From positions 186,001 through 250,000 of the forward strand of contig JAVJVK010000004.1 in NCBI GenBank assembly GCA_040221175.1: a stretch of DNA of 64,000 nt, written 5' to 3'. Position 1 is the first letter of the stretch, and every line of letters starts with the position of its first letter. Below, piece after piece: positions 23,504-32,519 of the stretch. The DNA comes from Phycisphaerales bacterium. GTDB lineage: Bacteria > Planctomycetota > Phycisphaerae > Phycisphaerales > UBA1924. Under the pieces are notes generated by a model. The model did not search any database. It saw nothing but the letters and a program-made list of their open reading frames with translations, and was not told where the DNA came from. The position numbers were made by a program, and so were the translations under genes.

Positions 23504-25404
23504 CCCGACGGGCCGTCGCTTTGCGTATCGGTCGTTTCGTCGCCGCCCAACAGCTGTGTTCGGGCCAGGTCCTGATAGAGCTCGCACCGGGCCATCAACT
23601 CCCCGTGCGTCCCCACGTCGACCACCTGCCCGGCCCGGAGCACCACGATCCGGTCCGCCCGCCGGACCGTGCTCAGCCGGTGGGCCACCACCACCGTCGT
23701 CCGCCCCTGGCTGAACTCGTCCATGGCCTCATTGATCCGGGCCTCCGAGCCCGCATCGATCATGCTGGTGGCCTCATCGAGGATCAGGATCGCTGGGTCC
23801 CGCAGGATGGCCCGGGCGATCGCCAGACGCTGCCGCTGACCGCCCGAGAGCGAGGTGCCTCGCTCGGCAATCTCGGCCCGGATGCCCCCGGGCATCTGCT
23901 CAACGAACTCGGTGGCCCGGGCCCGGTCGAGGGCCGAGCGCACCTCGTCATCGGTCGCCGTGGGCTTGCCGTAGGCGACGTTGTCTCGGACGGTGCCCTC
24001 GAAGAGCACCGTTTCCTGGCTCACCACGCCGACCTGCTTGCGAAGGGACCGCACCGAGACGCGCTTCAGATCGTGGCCGTCGACGAGCACCGAGCCCGAT
24101 TCGGGGTCGTACATGCGATACAGCAGGCCCAGCAAGGTGGTCTTGCCCGAGCCGTTGGGCCCAACGATCGCGACGCGTTCACCGTGGTTGATGGTGAGGC
24201 TCACGCCATTGACCGCGGGCGAGCGCGCGCCGGGATATCGCACCGCCACGTCCTTGAGTTCGATGGTCTGGTTGTGGCGGGGCAGACGCTCGAGCCCAGG
24301 CTCGTGGCCCGGCTCTACGCTGGCGTGCAGCAGTTCCTCGAGACGCTCGGCTGCGCCCGCGGAAGTCTGCATGTCGTTGAGCAGGCCCGTCAGGGGCTTG
24401 AGCGCGGCACCACCCAGCGCCAGGCCCGCCAGCACCTTGATGAAGTCCGGCACTTCGAGCTTGCCCTCGGTGATGGCCCAGAAGGCGACCAGCACCAGCA
24501 CCACCAGGATGAACACCGTCAGCACCTCGACGAAGGGCTTGGATAGCGCCCGGGCCGTGCGCGCCTTGAGCATCTGGTGGTACACCCGGCGGTTGGCCAG
24601 GCTGAATCGATGGGCCTCGCGCCGCTCGGCGGTGTATGCCTTGACCACCCGGAGGGCCTGGGCCGACTCGGTGGCGATCGACAGTAGTTCAGCCCGGTGC
24701 CCCATCGCCGCTTTGGACGCACGCTTGATGCGGCGGCCGAAGTAGCGGATAACGCCCCATACCGCCGGGGCGATGACCAGCGCCAGCAGCGAGAGCTTCC
24801 AGTTGATGATGAACGCGAACACGAGCGCGCCCAGGCCCTTGGTCACCTGCGTCACGGCCTTGCTCAGAAGCGCCTCGAACCCATAGGCGAGCTGATCGGC
24901 GTCAGTAATCAGGCGGCTGACCGCGTCCGAGCCATCCACCGGGCCGGGTGGGGTTGCGGCGCCGGGCTCTCCCACGCTCCGCTGAGCGGCCAACAGCGGC
25001 ATGAACAACAGCGAGCGAAACGCCTTTCGGCGAACACGCATGACCGTCCTGTGGACCACCGTCAGCGCGAGGAACGAGTGCGTGAACTGGAACAACCCCG
25101 CGGCCACCGCCAGAACCGCGATCACCACCACCAGGAAGACGATGCTGGGCCAGGCGTTCTCGGGAAGTTGCTCGACGAACCATGTCGGAAACGCCCACCC
25201 GCCTGACTCGGCCGCATCCGAATTGTGGTCCAGAGCGATCTGCCGGAGGCCTTGCTGTTCCTCGAACAACCCGTCGATGATGGGCGAAGATGTCAACAAG
25301 CCGCCCGACAGACTGCCGCCCGACAGCACGGCACAGAGCAGGGCCAGGACGATGCGTCCCTTGAAGTCCAGCATGAGCTTGGCGAGGCGCCAGAAGGCGG
25401 GCAT
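23500..25404 (-). CDS. MsbA-like ABC exporter (membrane plus ATPase)
   Basis: A 634-residue half-transporter with an N-terminal six-helix membrane domain and a C-terminal ATPase. Walker A is GPNGSGKTTLLGLL, the Q-loop VGVVSQETVLFEG, the signature LSGGQRQRLAIARAI and Walker B ILILDEATSMID, with the H-loop in VVVAHRLST. It would act as a homodimer exporting a lipid or hydrophobic compound. Between the first two membrane segments is a long extracytoplasmic stretch (EEQQGLRQIALDHNSDAAESGG), larger than usual. The ATG at 25402-25404 (MPAFWRLAKLML) was chosen from the family start; the open frame extends about 45 codons upstream. It stands alone, divergent from the LEPR protein. Confidence 0.9.
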   Translation of the reverse strand: MPAFWRLAKLMLDFKGRIVLALLCAVLSGGSLSGGLLTSSPIIDGLFEEQQGLRQIALDHNSDAAESGGWAFPTWFVEQLPENAWPSIVFLVVVIAVLAVAAGLFQFTHSFLALTVVHRTVMRVRRKAFRSLLFMPLLAAQRSVGEPGAATPPGPVDGSDAVSRLITDADQLAYGFEALLSKAVTQVTKGLGALVFAFIINWKLSLLALVIAPAVWGVIRYFGRRIKRASKAAMGHRAELLSIATESAQALRVVKAYTAERREAHRFSLANRRVYHQMLKARTARALSKPFVEVLTVFILVVLVLVAFWAITEGKLEVPDFIKVLAGLALGGAALKPLTGLLNDMQTSAGAAERLEELLHASVEPGHEPGLERLPRHNQTIELKDVAVRYPGARSPAVNGVSLTINHGERVAIVGPNGSGKTTLLGLLYRMYDPESGSVLVDGHDLKRVSVRSLRKQVGVVSQETVLFEGTVRDNVAYGKPTATDDEVRSALDRARATEFVEQMPGGIRAEIAERGTSLSGGQRQRLAIARAILRDPAILILDEATSMIDAGSEARINEAMDEFSQGRTTVVVAHRLSTVRRADRIVVLRAGQVVDVGTHGELMARCELYQDLARTQLLGGDETTDTQSDGPSG

Positions 25405-25653
25405 GGGCTGGGAGTATTGCCGAGGGCGGCCGTCGGAGCAACGCAAACGACCGACATAGCCTCGGCGACTGGCCATGGCAGGCCATCCCGGGTCCGCCAA
25501 GGCCTGCGATGGCCACGACTTGCAAGCCACCAATGCCACGGCCGGGTTGCGGCGAACGAATGCCCCGATGGCACACGATTTGAAGTATTTTCAGCCAGGG
25601 TTCGGTGCTCTTGGTAGACGAGCGCCCGAATCCCACCTCAGGAGGATCTTTCC

Positions 25654-27120
25654 ATGCGACCCAACCAGAACCCGACAGCCAGCCGTAGCCGTGCAAACGT
25701 CGGAGGCGACTTCGACCTTCAGCCGCTCGAGCCTCGCGTACTGCTCAGCGGCGTTTCCGTGCTGCCCGAGGCATTGTTCATGCCCGAAGGATTCAGTTCG
25801 CCCACCGCCGTGCAAGTGGTCGAACTGGCCTACGCCGACGACAGCGGCAGCGCCGACTGGCAGCTCTGGGCCCACTACGAACGCGAGGGTGCCGGCGACG
25901 AGATCGTGTGTATCGCACAGGGCACCCTCGGCGCAGGCGACACCGACCGCGTGGCCGTCTGGGGCGATGGCGCCGCGCTGGTGCGGCCCGACGAGCCCTA
26001 CAGCCTGGTGCTGCGCAGCAGCACCGACGACGTGACGGCCCTGCTGCGCCACAGCGACTTCGGGGCCCAGACGGCCCAGTACTTCAGCGATCGCAGCGAC
26101 GACGACTTCACGCTCGCCGGGGTTCGTCGAGACGATGATTCATCGCGCGACTTCGTGGTCTTCTTCAACAGCAACGACGACGACGTGACCGTGCAACTCG
26201 AGCTGCGCGACGACTCGGGCAACACGTACCGTTATACCGCGCTGGTCGAGGCCCAGCGCCGCGGCGGCTGGAACATCCAGCAGTTGCCTGATCTGCCCGA
26301 GGGCGTGTACCAGGCCCGCGTCAGCAGCGATAGCACGATCGTGCTCGGGGGCACGCGATACGCACTGGAGCGCCAATCGGCCACCATCGAACTTCCCGCC
26401 CAGACAACCGCCCGCGCGGGCGTGATCCTGGACGCGGAGTTCGACACCGACGACGACGACCGCGACGACACGTTCCTCTTCATCGCCAACCCCGGCAGCA
26501 CCGACGTCGAGGTCCGCTTCCGCGCCTTCGCGGGCGACGATGGCCCGCTCTTTGGCCCGACCACGTTCACCGTGAACGTATCGGCCGGCGGCTCGGAGCG
26601 CCTCTCGCTTCGGGGCGAGGGCTTCACCGACGACGACGACGACGTCACGCTCGCCTACGTGGCCGATGCGCCGGTGGCCATCAACGTCATCAGCGAGCGT
26701 CGCAGCCAGCTCGCCTTCTACCAGCCCGAGACGCGCGCCAGCGACGCGTGGTTCTTCGACCAGGGCCTGATCGAGGAGATCGACGACGACGAGATCGAGA
26801 CCGAGGACGTGCTGCTGTTCAACCCCACGGGAAGCTCGGTGGACGTGACCATCACCTTCACCTTCTCCGATGGCACCCGCATCGTCGAGACCAAGAGCCT
26901 GGCGTCGCTGGAGGTCGAGGACGTCGACGGCGAGATCGAGTTCGACGAGGGCTTCAGCTTCCCCACCGAGGGGCTGGACTTCACCATCAGCATCACCAGC
27001 ACCGGCCCCGTCGTGGCCATGCTCGAGCACTGGAACCCCCTGGGCCGGGCGCTGCAGAACACCGCCCTGGGCGTGCCCACGGGCACGGTCCTCGACCTGG
27101 TGGACATCGCGGTGTTCTGA
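25654..27120 (+). CDS. LEPR-motif exported protein, Asp-rich
   Basis: A 488-residue protein with no classical signal peptide but with the planctomycete N-terminal motif FDLQPLEPRVLLSG (about residues 20-33), which marks large exported or surface proteins in this phylum. The body is beta-rich and very acidic, with DDDD clusters (for example near 265 and 330) that may bind calcium. No catalytic domain is visible. AGGAGG lies 8 nt before the ATG. It is divergent from the ABC exporter and is followed directly by a pstB fragment. Surface location is inferred from the motif; function unknown. Confidence 0.75.
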   Translation: MRPNQNPTASRSRANVGGDFDLQPLEPRVLLSGVSVLPEALFMPEGFSSPTAVQVVELAYADDSGSADWQLWAHYEREGAGDEIVCIAQGTLGAGDTDRVAVWGDGAALVRPDEPYSLVLRSSTDDVTALLRHSDFGAQTAQYFSDRSDDDFTLAGVRRDDDSSRDFVVFFNSNDDDVTVQLELRDDSGNTYRYTALVEAQRRGGWNIQQLPDLPEGVYQARVSSDSTIVLGGTRYALERQSATIELPAQTTARAGVILDAEFDTDDDDRDDTFLFIANPGSTDVEVRFRAFAGDDGPLFGPTTFTVNVSAGGSERLSLRGEGFTDDDDDVTLAYVADAPVAINVISERRSQLAFYQPETRASDAWFFDQGLIEEIDDDEIETEDVLLFNPTGSSVDVTITFTFSDGTRIVETKSLASLEVEDVDGEIEFDEGFSFPTEGLDFTISITSTGPVVAMLEHWNPLGRALQNTALGVPTGTVLDLVDIAVF

Positions 27121-27121
27121 T

Positions 27122-27354
27122 CTCGAAGGCCAACGAGCTGATCAAAACGAGCTGATCCGGGAGATCGCCGAGCGCTCCACCGTGCCCATCGTGACCCACA
27201 CCATGCGGCAGGCCATGCGCGTGAGCGACGACACCGCCTTGACACGGCCTTCATGGACCTGGGCCGCCTGGTCGAGTACGGCCCCACCAGCGGCATCTTC
27301 CGCCGGCCGATCCTGACCGAGACCGAGGAGTACGTGACGGGGCGGTTCGGCTGA
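27122..27354 (+). pseudogene. pstB 3' remnant with frameshift
   Basis: The 3' end of a phosphate ABC transporter ATPase gene. Frame one reads [31 protein letters not shown], matching the PstB H-loop (IVTHNMQQAARVSD). After a frameshift another frame reads [19 protein letters not shown] ... EEYVTGRFG and ends at TGA 27352-27354, the typical PstB C-terminus. The shift coincides with an 11-bp near-exact tandem duplication (GACACCGCCTT at 27230-27240, GACACGGCCTT at 27241-27251). A 12-bp repeat AACGAGCTGATC (27132, 27146) marks the left border. Walker A and the signature are absent, so this is a dead fragment filling the 303-bp gap. Confidence 0.85.
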
Positions 27355-27423
27355 GGCGGGTTTCTGCCACCCGTTGGTGTGATTTCTCTTGCGTTTGCCT
27401 CGTGACTCCGTCATACTCCTGGT

Positions 27424-28827
27424 ATGGGAAGCTCCAAGCCCATCCTGCCTTCGCTTGCGTGCCTTCTGGCCTGCTCGGGTTCGACCCTCGCCCAGTGCGA
27501 TGCCGAACGCCTGGTCCGCGCTCCGGAGGAAACCGGCTCGTTCGGACTCCAGGTGCACGTGGACGACCGCTGGCTGATCGTGGGCGACTGGACGGCCTAC
27601 ACCGCGTGCTCGACCCCCGACCCCTTCGCGTGCAGCGGGGGCGCGACGTTCGTGTACGAGCGGGAAGGCGACCAATGGGTATTTCTCCAGAAGATCGTGC
27701 CCGGCGACATCGCAGCGTTCGATCAGTTCGGCAGCTTCGCCATCGATGGCGATCGGATGCTCATCCCCACGCCGCGGAAGTTCTCCGACCCACGCCTGGG
27801 GCGCGTAGACGTGTACGACTACGTCGAGTCGGCCGGGCAATGGGTCGAGACCGATCGCTTCTACCCGCCCGACACGCCCGAGGCCGACGCGGCCTTCGCG
27901 GCGCCCATCGCCCTGGGCGGCAGCCTGGCCCTGGCGGTGCAGGGCGACCTGATCCATCGGTACGTCCAGGGCGCCGAGGGCTGGGAATATCGCGAGAGCT
28001 TTGGGGCTCCAGATGGACTGCCGTCGGATGCGAACTTCGGCCAGCAGGTCGAGATTGATGGGGATTGGGTGTTCGTCGCGGCACCGCTGGACAGCACGCA
28101 CGACGATCGTCATGGATCGGTATACGTGTATCGGCGCAACGCTGATGATTCGCTGACGTTCACTCAGAAATTGCTGCCTCCCGGCGACTCGATATCACTG
28201 GCCTACTACGGACTGTGGATCGCATCCAGCGAAGGAGAGGTGGCCATTGCAGCTCCGGGCCAGTCTCGCACATTTTCTGGGCAAGGAGCCGTGTTTACGT
28301 ATGAGCTTGTCGGCGGGCAGTGGACACTGAGTCAGGAGCTTGCATGCAGCGACAGCGCGACCAGCGGCGTATTTGGCGCGGGTTTGGCCTTCCACGCTGA
28401 TACTTTGGTGGCCGGAACATGGCGGAATTGGGACTTTACAAGTTACGTCTTCCAGCGCGGCGGCAACGGCCAGTGGCGCGAGGTGGCGAAGCTGACACCC
28501 GACGACGCCACGCCCGAGGGCTGGTTCGCCGACGGCTTCGGGCAACGGGCCGCCACCGATGGCCGGCACGTGGTCTACGGCGTGCCCGGGGAGCGGACGA
28601 CGCGGTCGCCGGTCATCCGCACGGGCGCGGTGTATGCGTTCGACCTCGACTGCGAGATCTGCGAAGCCGACCTCGACGCCGACGGCGCGCTCACCATCTT
28701 CGACTTCCTGATGTTCGCCAACCTCTTCGACGCTGGCGACCCCCAGGCCGACTTCGACGGCGACGGCGAGCTGACGATCTTCGACTTCCTGGCGTTCCAG
28801 ACGGCGTTCGACGCGGGGTGCGCGTAG
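27424..28827 (+). CDS. FG-GAP-like exported protein with C-terminal dockerin module
   Basis: A 467-residue exported protein with a signal peptide (MGSSKPILPSLACLLACSGSTLAQC). About seven repeats of the type FGxxVxIDGDWxxVAAP...G.VYVYxR follow (for example DANFGQQVEIDGDWVFVAAP), suggesting a beta-propeller of FG-GAP character. The C-terminus is a dockerin pair (CEADLDADGALTIFDFLMF and ADFDGDGELTIFDFLAF) closing FDAGCA. The same module sits at the N-terminus of the hydrolases at 15.5-19.9 kb. No obvious Shine-Dalgarno precedes the ATG. A cell-surface role is inferred. The gene follows the pstB remnant and precedes a terminator-like hairpin. Confidence 0.75.
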   Translation: MGSSKPILPSLACLLACSGSTLAQCDAERLVRAPEETGSFGLQVHVDDRWLIVGDWTAYTACSTPDPFACSGGATFVYEREGDQWVFLQKIVPGDIAAFDQFGSFAIDGDRMLIPTPRKFSDPRLGRVDVYDYVESAGQWVETDRFYPPDTPEADAAFAAPIALGGSLALAVQGDLIHRYVQGAEGWEYRESFGAPDGLPSDANFGQQVEIDGDWVFVAAPLDSTHDDRHGSVYVYRRNADDSLTFTQKLLPPGDSISLAYYGLWIASSEGEVAIAAPGQSRTFSGQGAVFTYELVGGQWTLSQELACSDSATSGVFGAGLAFHADTLVAGTWRNWDFTSYVFQRGGNGQWREVAKLTPDDATPEGWFADGFGQRAATDGRHVVYGVPGERTTRSPVIRTGAVYAFDLDCEICEADLDADGALTIFDFLMFANLFDAGDPQADFDGDGELTIFDFLAFQTAFDAGCA

Positions 28828-28871
28828 GCTGGGGGGGCGTCTGGGTATCGAGCCCCTGTCATGCCGCAAAG

Positions 28872-28894
28872 GAGCCCCACGCGGGGCTCGTTCT
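28872..28894 (+). terminator. Terminator-like hairpin
   Basis: GAGCCCC (28872-28878), loop ACGC, GGGGCTC (28883-28889), then GTTCT, about 45 bp after the stop of the propeller-dockerin gene. The stem is strong and the T-tract short, so confidence is moderate. Confidence 0.5.
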
Positions 28895-28965
28895 GTGCGC
28901 GGGCGTCCGCCGGGGCTCGCGTGGCCGGGGGCGCGTTCCTGGTGGCCCCCTGAACGGCTCGGGTC

Positions 28966-29151
28966 AAGCCCGGAAAGCCTCAGGCCAAGCCCGGAGAGCC
29001 TCAGGTCAAGCCCGGAAGGCCCCAGGCCAAGCCCGGAGAGGCTCAGATCAAGCCCGGAAAGCCCCAGGCCAAGCCCGGAGAGGCTCAGATCAAGCCCGGA
29101 AGGCCCCAGGCCAGGCCCGGAGCGTCCCAGATCAAGCCCGGAAAGCCTCCC
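28966..29151. repeat. 21-bp minisatellite, about nine units
   Basis: Units begin at 28966, 28987, 29008, 29029, 29050, 29071, 29092, 29113 and 29134 (last one partial), exactly 21 bp apart, consensus AAGCCCGGARRGCYYCAGRYC. From the third unit they alternate between endings GGCC and GATC, giving a 42-bp higher-order repeat. It is open in several frames (heptapeptides like SPESLRP or QARKAPG) but has no start or coding context, so I treat it as non-coding. It lies in the 733-bp gap 28828-29560. Confidence 0.9.
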
Positions 29152-29189
29152 TTCGAGGTCCTGCGCGCCGATGACCGTGCCCCGGGCCG

Positions 29190-29460
29190 GGGAGAAGCTG
29201 CCCCGGGGGGCGGGACACGTTCTTTTGACTGGGGGGCACGGGCCTTGCCGGGGGTTGCCCGGTGGCCCGTGCGCGGTGCACGGTCGCCCGGGGGCGATGC
29301 CCGGTCGCCGGCGGGGGGCGACCGGTGGCCGGGGGCGATCGCCCGGTGGCCGGCGGGCGAGGGCGAACCGGCCGGAGCCGGGGCGACAATCGGCCGATGG
29401 CCCGTTGGGACACCCGACGCGGGCCATGGGCCGGGCCGGGGGCCGGGCCGGGGGCGATGC
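29190..29460. repeat. GC-rich low-complexity stretch
   Basis: The remainder of the 28828-29560 gap is built from imperfect repeats of GGCCCGG, CCGGTGGCC and GGGGCGATCGCCC (the last a 12-bp palindrome at 29333-29344). Open frames here give Arg/Pro/Gly-only peptides, so they are not genes. No promoter is evident for the gene that starts at 29561. Confidence 0.55.
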
Positions 29461-29560
29461 CCTTCCTTTCGGCCACGGCATGGCGGAGGCTGGAGCAACT
29501 CTTGGCCCGCTGGGCGCCCGCACGGGCCGTTCCTGCCCCCGATGGCCGATAGCCTTGGGC

Positions 29561-30547
29561 ATGCCCACCGCGAACCGCACTTCGATCGCCTTCGCCCTGG
29601 CCGGCCTGCTCGCCATGCCTGGGTTTTCCCTTGCCCAGGACGCCCCGGCCGGTGGCCAGCCAGCGGAGAACCCACCGGCCGGAGATGTTGCCCACCCCGG
29701 GCCCCCCGAGCTGCCCGAGGCCATCCGCGAGTTGCTCCTGGGGGTCAGCGAGCCTGGCGCGACCGGCATGGGGGTGCTCGCCGTCGAGGGGTCGGTCCTG
29801 CCCGAGCGCCCTGGGCTGCTGCGCCGCACGCCGTATGGCGAGTGGGCATTCGTGTTCATGGGGGAGGACGACCAGCCCAAGGCCATGGTCTTGCTGCCCT
29901 GCCGCCAGCTCGAACGCATGATCGAGTCGGTCGAGTCTGCCGCCGCGCCGGCCGTCCGGGTCACCGGGGCCCTCACGGCCTACGACAGGGTGAACTACCT
30001 CTTGCCGACGAACTATGCGATCATCACGGCTCCCACCGTTACGCCGGTGGATACGCCGGTGGACGAAGAACGCGACGACGATGGCCAGGGCGCCGATCCG
30101 ATGAGCCGCATCGACCCCCGCTTGCGCGCGATCGCCGAGGAACTGGAGTCCGGCCGGCGCCGCGCGCGCTCGCTGGAAGCGCCGTCGGTCTCGCCCCCGG
30201 CCTTGCGCGAGTCGTCCGACGGCGACGGCGCCGACGAGCAGGAACTCATCGAGCGGGAAGGCCTCCAGGAAGGTGATCGGCTGCTTCGACGCCGAGCGAG
30301 ACTCGAACGCCAGCGAGGGCTCTGGGTCCTCGCCTTCGACCAGGATGCCGATGCCCCGCGAGACGATGCGCCGCTTCTCGTGCTGCCGAACAGTTCCCTT
30401 CGCGCCATGGAGCGGGCGATCGAGCGATACGGCGATCAGGTCGCGTTCGAGGTCAGCGGCACGATCTACCGCTACGGCCGCCAGCCCTACGTACTCATCT
30501 CGATGCAGTTCGCCCAGCCGCTCGAAGGGCTCAAGCCCCGCGGCTAG
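29561..30547 (+). CDS. Exported protein of unknown function
   Basis: A 328-residue protein with a signal peptide (MPTANRTSIAFALAGLLAMPGFSLAQ), a Pro/Gly linker, then two related segments: residues about 75-150 (WAFVFMGEDDQPKAMVLLPC, LERMIESVE) and about 245-325 (LWVLAFDQDADAPRDDAPLLVLPNS, LRAMERAIERYG). Each is followed by a beta-rich part with YDRVNYLLPTNYAII or YGRQPYVLISMQFA. The protein therefore looks like an internal duplication joined by a charged helical linker (REEL/ESGRRRARSLE). The ATG at 29561 was chosen for the signal peptide, although the frame is open far upstream. Family not recognised. Confidence 0.7.
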   Translation: MPTANRTSIAFALAGLLAMPGFSLAQDAPAGGQPAENPPAGDVAHPGPPELPEAIRELLLGVSEPGATGMGVLAVEGSVLPERPGLLRRTPYGEWAFVFMGEDDQPKAMVLLPCRQLERMIESVESAAAPAVRVTGALTAYDRVNYLLPTNYAIITAPTVTPVDTPVDEERDDDGQGADPMSRIDPRLRAIAEELESGRRRARSLEAPSVSPPALRESSDGDGADEQELIEREGLQEGDRLLRRRARLERQRGLWVLAFDQDADAPRDDAPLLVLPNSSLRAMERAIERYGDQVAFEVSGTIYRYGRQPYVLISMQFAQPLEGLKPRG

Positions 30548-30551
30548 CGCG

Positions 30552-32357
30552 TCATCCCGGTGGCGTCGACGGTGGCGGAGCTTCTTCCGGCGCCAACTCG
30601 GGCTCGGCTTGTGATTCGGCCGGCTCCGCCCTGCGCTCGGGCAGATTCAAGAGCGACCGGGCGCGAGCAAGGTCCCGGTCTCCGGCGGGACCATCGGCGA
30701 AGTCTTCCCGGCGAGGCGTGCCGAGAATCGCACGAATCGCCAATGGGTGACCCACGAGTGTTTGCGATGCGGCCAATCGCTCGGGCATCGGAAGCAATCG
30801 AGCCAACGCCACGGTAATTGGCAGAGACTCGGCCGACTGCGCATCCATCGGTACACGCATCTCCAGCATCGCAACGCGGCGGAGCGAGGGCGCCCAGGGC
30901 TTGTGGATTGCGACCGCGTCGGCCGCACGCTGGAGCAGCGACGGGTCGGCCTCGGCTGCCAGAAGCAGGTCGTTTACGTGCGTGGCATCGGGCAACAGGG
31001 CCTCCACCGTGGCACGTCGAATCTCTGGCCTTGGCGAGAACAAGAGCGAACGCAAGACGTCGCGATCGGTTCGATCGCCAAGGCGAGCGAGTACGTGTAC
31101 GCCCGCGGGCGTCAGGGCCGATGCGTTCTGCGGGTCGATCTGCGCCAGCACCCGCTCCCGCTGCTCCACCGATGGCTCGAATCCGGCTTCCAACAGGCTC
31201 GCGACGGCGCGGATGGCCGCGACACGCGTCGGCTCGCCATGCTCGAGCCATCGGAGCACGGCATCGATCGCCGTTGCATCGGGCGACCGTCGGTAAGCGC
31301 GAAGCATCACGGCCGCAACGTCTGGGTTCGCTTCCCGTCGCAATGCGACGCTTAAACGAGCGGCGGAGCCTTCGGGCACGATGCGATCGACCAGGACGGC
31401 TGCCGCCTGGCGGATGTCGGCTTCGGGATCATCGAGCAATCGAACGACAGCCGCGGATACCTCCGGCACGGGTGCAACGCCGCGCTCCAGGTCCCGCAGC
31501 AACAAGTCGGTCGCCGCCAGCCGGATGGCCGCTTCGGAATCGGCCAGCATGCGAGCCAGCGCGGCGGGGCGGTCGGCCGCCGGCAACGCGGCGTACAGGC
31601 GGCGGGACGAATCAACCAGGGCGCGAAGCAGGTCTCGCTCACGCTGATCGAGTCGTTCGGCGCGGGTCCGCAGGCCATCGACCAGCATGGATCGCCAGGC
31701 AATGGGCGGCAGGTGTCGATGCCGCGCAAGCCACTGACGCCAGGCCTCGGGAGACTGCCCGAGGTCTGCCCGTCCGGACAGGCTCACCAACGCATCGACG
31801 ATCTCAGAGCGTTCGTCTACGGGCGAAGACTCGAGCCAGCCGACGAGCACTTCCGCGGCCGCCGGATCGCTCGATCTGGAGAGCAACGTGACGCACACAA
31901 ACCTTGCGTCGGATGACATGTCCGCGGGCGCCGTCACGCGGGCGCCGTTCTGACCATCCACGGGCCGACTTGCACGCACGATGGCCGACGCGAGTGCCTC
32001 GGCGGCTTCGGGCGAGGACGCGGCTTCATCGAGCAGCCTCAGCGACGCTGCCGGTTCTTCGGCAAGCCATGCCTGGGGCAACGAGAGGCTGGCGTCGGCC
32101 GCGAACCGTTGGAGCACCTCTCGGGCTGCTTGCCGGCGGGCGTCTGGTTCCGCCGCCGAGGCGAGCAGTGCCGCGGGGTCGAAGGCCTGGGCGGGCGCGT
32201 CGTCGGACAGCGGCGGATCGACCGGCGAGGCGGTCGTCTCGGCTTGGGAAGATCCCATCGCCGCCCCAGCAAGCAAAGCGACCAGCACGGTTGGCAACAC
32301 CCCCCGCATCCTCAACGGGCGTCGTCGAATTTCCTTGCCATCCCACGGTTGCATCAT
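30552..32357 (-). CDS. Exported HEAT-repeat-like helical protein
   Basis: A roughly 601-residue protein with an N-terminal membrane/signal segment (RMRGVLPTVLVALLAGAAMG) and then an all-helical body of HEAT-like repeats (AAAVLVDRIVPEGSAARLSVAL, AVVRLLDDPEADIRQAAAVL, VLRWLEHGEPTRVAAIRAV). HEAT repeats form a scaffold for protein binding; no catalytic motif is visible. The tail is Glu/Pro-rich. Start is uncertain: ATGs at 32357, 32354 and 32309 are possible, and one at 32516 lies three bases after the upstream stop, which would allow coupling but would bury the signal segment. It is probably cotranscribed with the membrane protein upstream. Confidence 0.7.
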   Translation of the reverse strand: MMQPWDGKEIRRRPLRMRGVLPTVLVALLAGAAMGSSQAETTASPVDPPLSDDAPAQAFDPAALLASAAEPDARRQAAREVLQRFAADASLSLPQAWLAEEPAASLRLLDEAASSPEAAEALASAIVRASRPVDGQNGARVTAPADMSSDARFVCVTLLSRSSDPAAAEVLVGWLESSPVDERSEIVDALVSLSGRADLGQSPEAWRQWLARHRHLPPIAWRSMLVDGLRTRAERLDQRERDLLRALVDSSRRLYAALPAADRPAALARMLADSEAAIRLAATDLLLRDLERGVAPVPEVSAAVVRLLDDPEADIRQAAAVLVDRIVPEGSAARLSVALRREANPDVAAVMLRAYRRSPDATAIDAVLRWLEHGEPTRVAAIRAVASLLEAGFEPSVEQRERVLAQIDPQNASALTPAGVHVLARLGDRTDRDVLRSLLFSPRPEIRRATVEALLPDATHVNDLLLAAEADPSLLQRAADAVAIHKPWAPSLRRVAMLEMRVPMDAQSAESLPITVALARLLPMPERLAASQTLVGHPLAIRAILGTPRREDFADGPAGDRDLARARSLLNLPERRAEPAESQAEPELAPEEAPPPSTPPG

Positions 32358-32519
32358 GGCAGCATATGCCCGTTGCGAATCAACTCCCTCTTTCGGGCCA
32401 CCAGCGACGGGCCCAACACTCGATTCATGCGAGAATTCGCCCCGGGGAGCGCAGGCGACTTCGCCGCGGAAGAATGGTTCTCGTACGCCGTCGCCCGCCG
32501 CCGGGATCGCCCTCATGGA

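Noticed and set aside
26140-27030. 296-codon minus-strand frame opposite the LEPR protein
   Set aside because: Antisense to a gene with an LEPR motif and Shine-Dalgarno; no motif of its own.
28966-29151. Possible CRISPR array
   Set aside because: Units are contiguous 21-mers without spacers, and no cas gene is near.
28895-29560. Coding extension upstream of the exported protein at 29561
   Set aside because: The frame is open but passes through the minisatellite and a GC-rich low-complexity stretch, while the signal peptide begins at 29561.
32358-32516. Upstream ATG (32516) as start of the HEAT-like protein
   Set aside because: It would put about 85 residues before the signal segment. Kept only as an alternative because it is three bases from the upstream stop.
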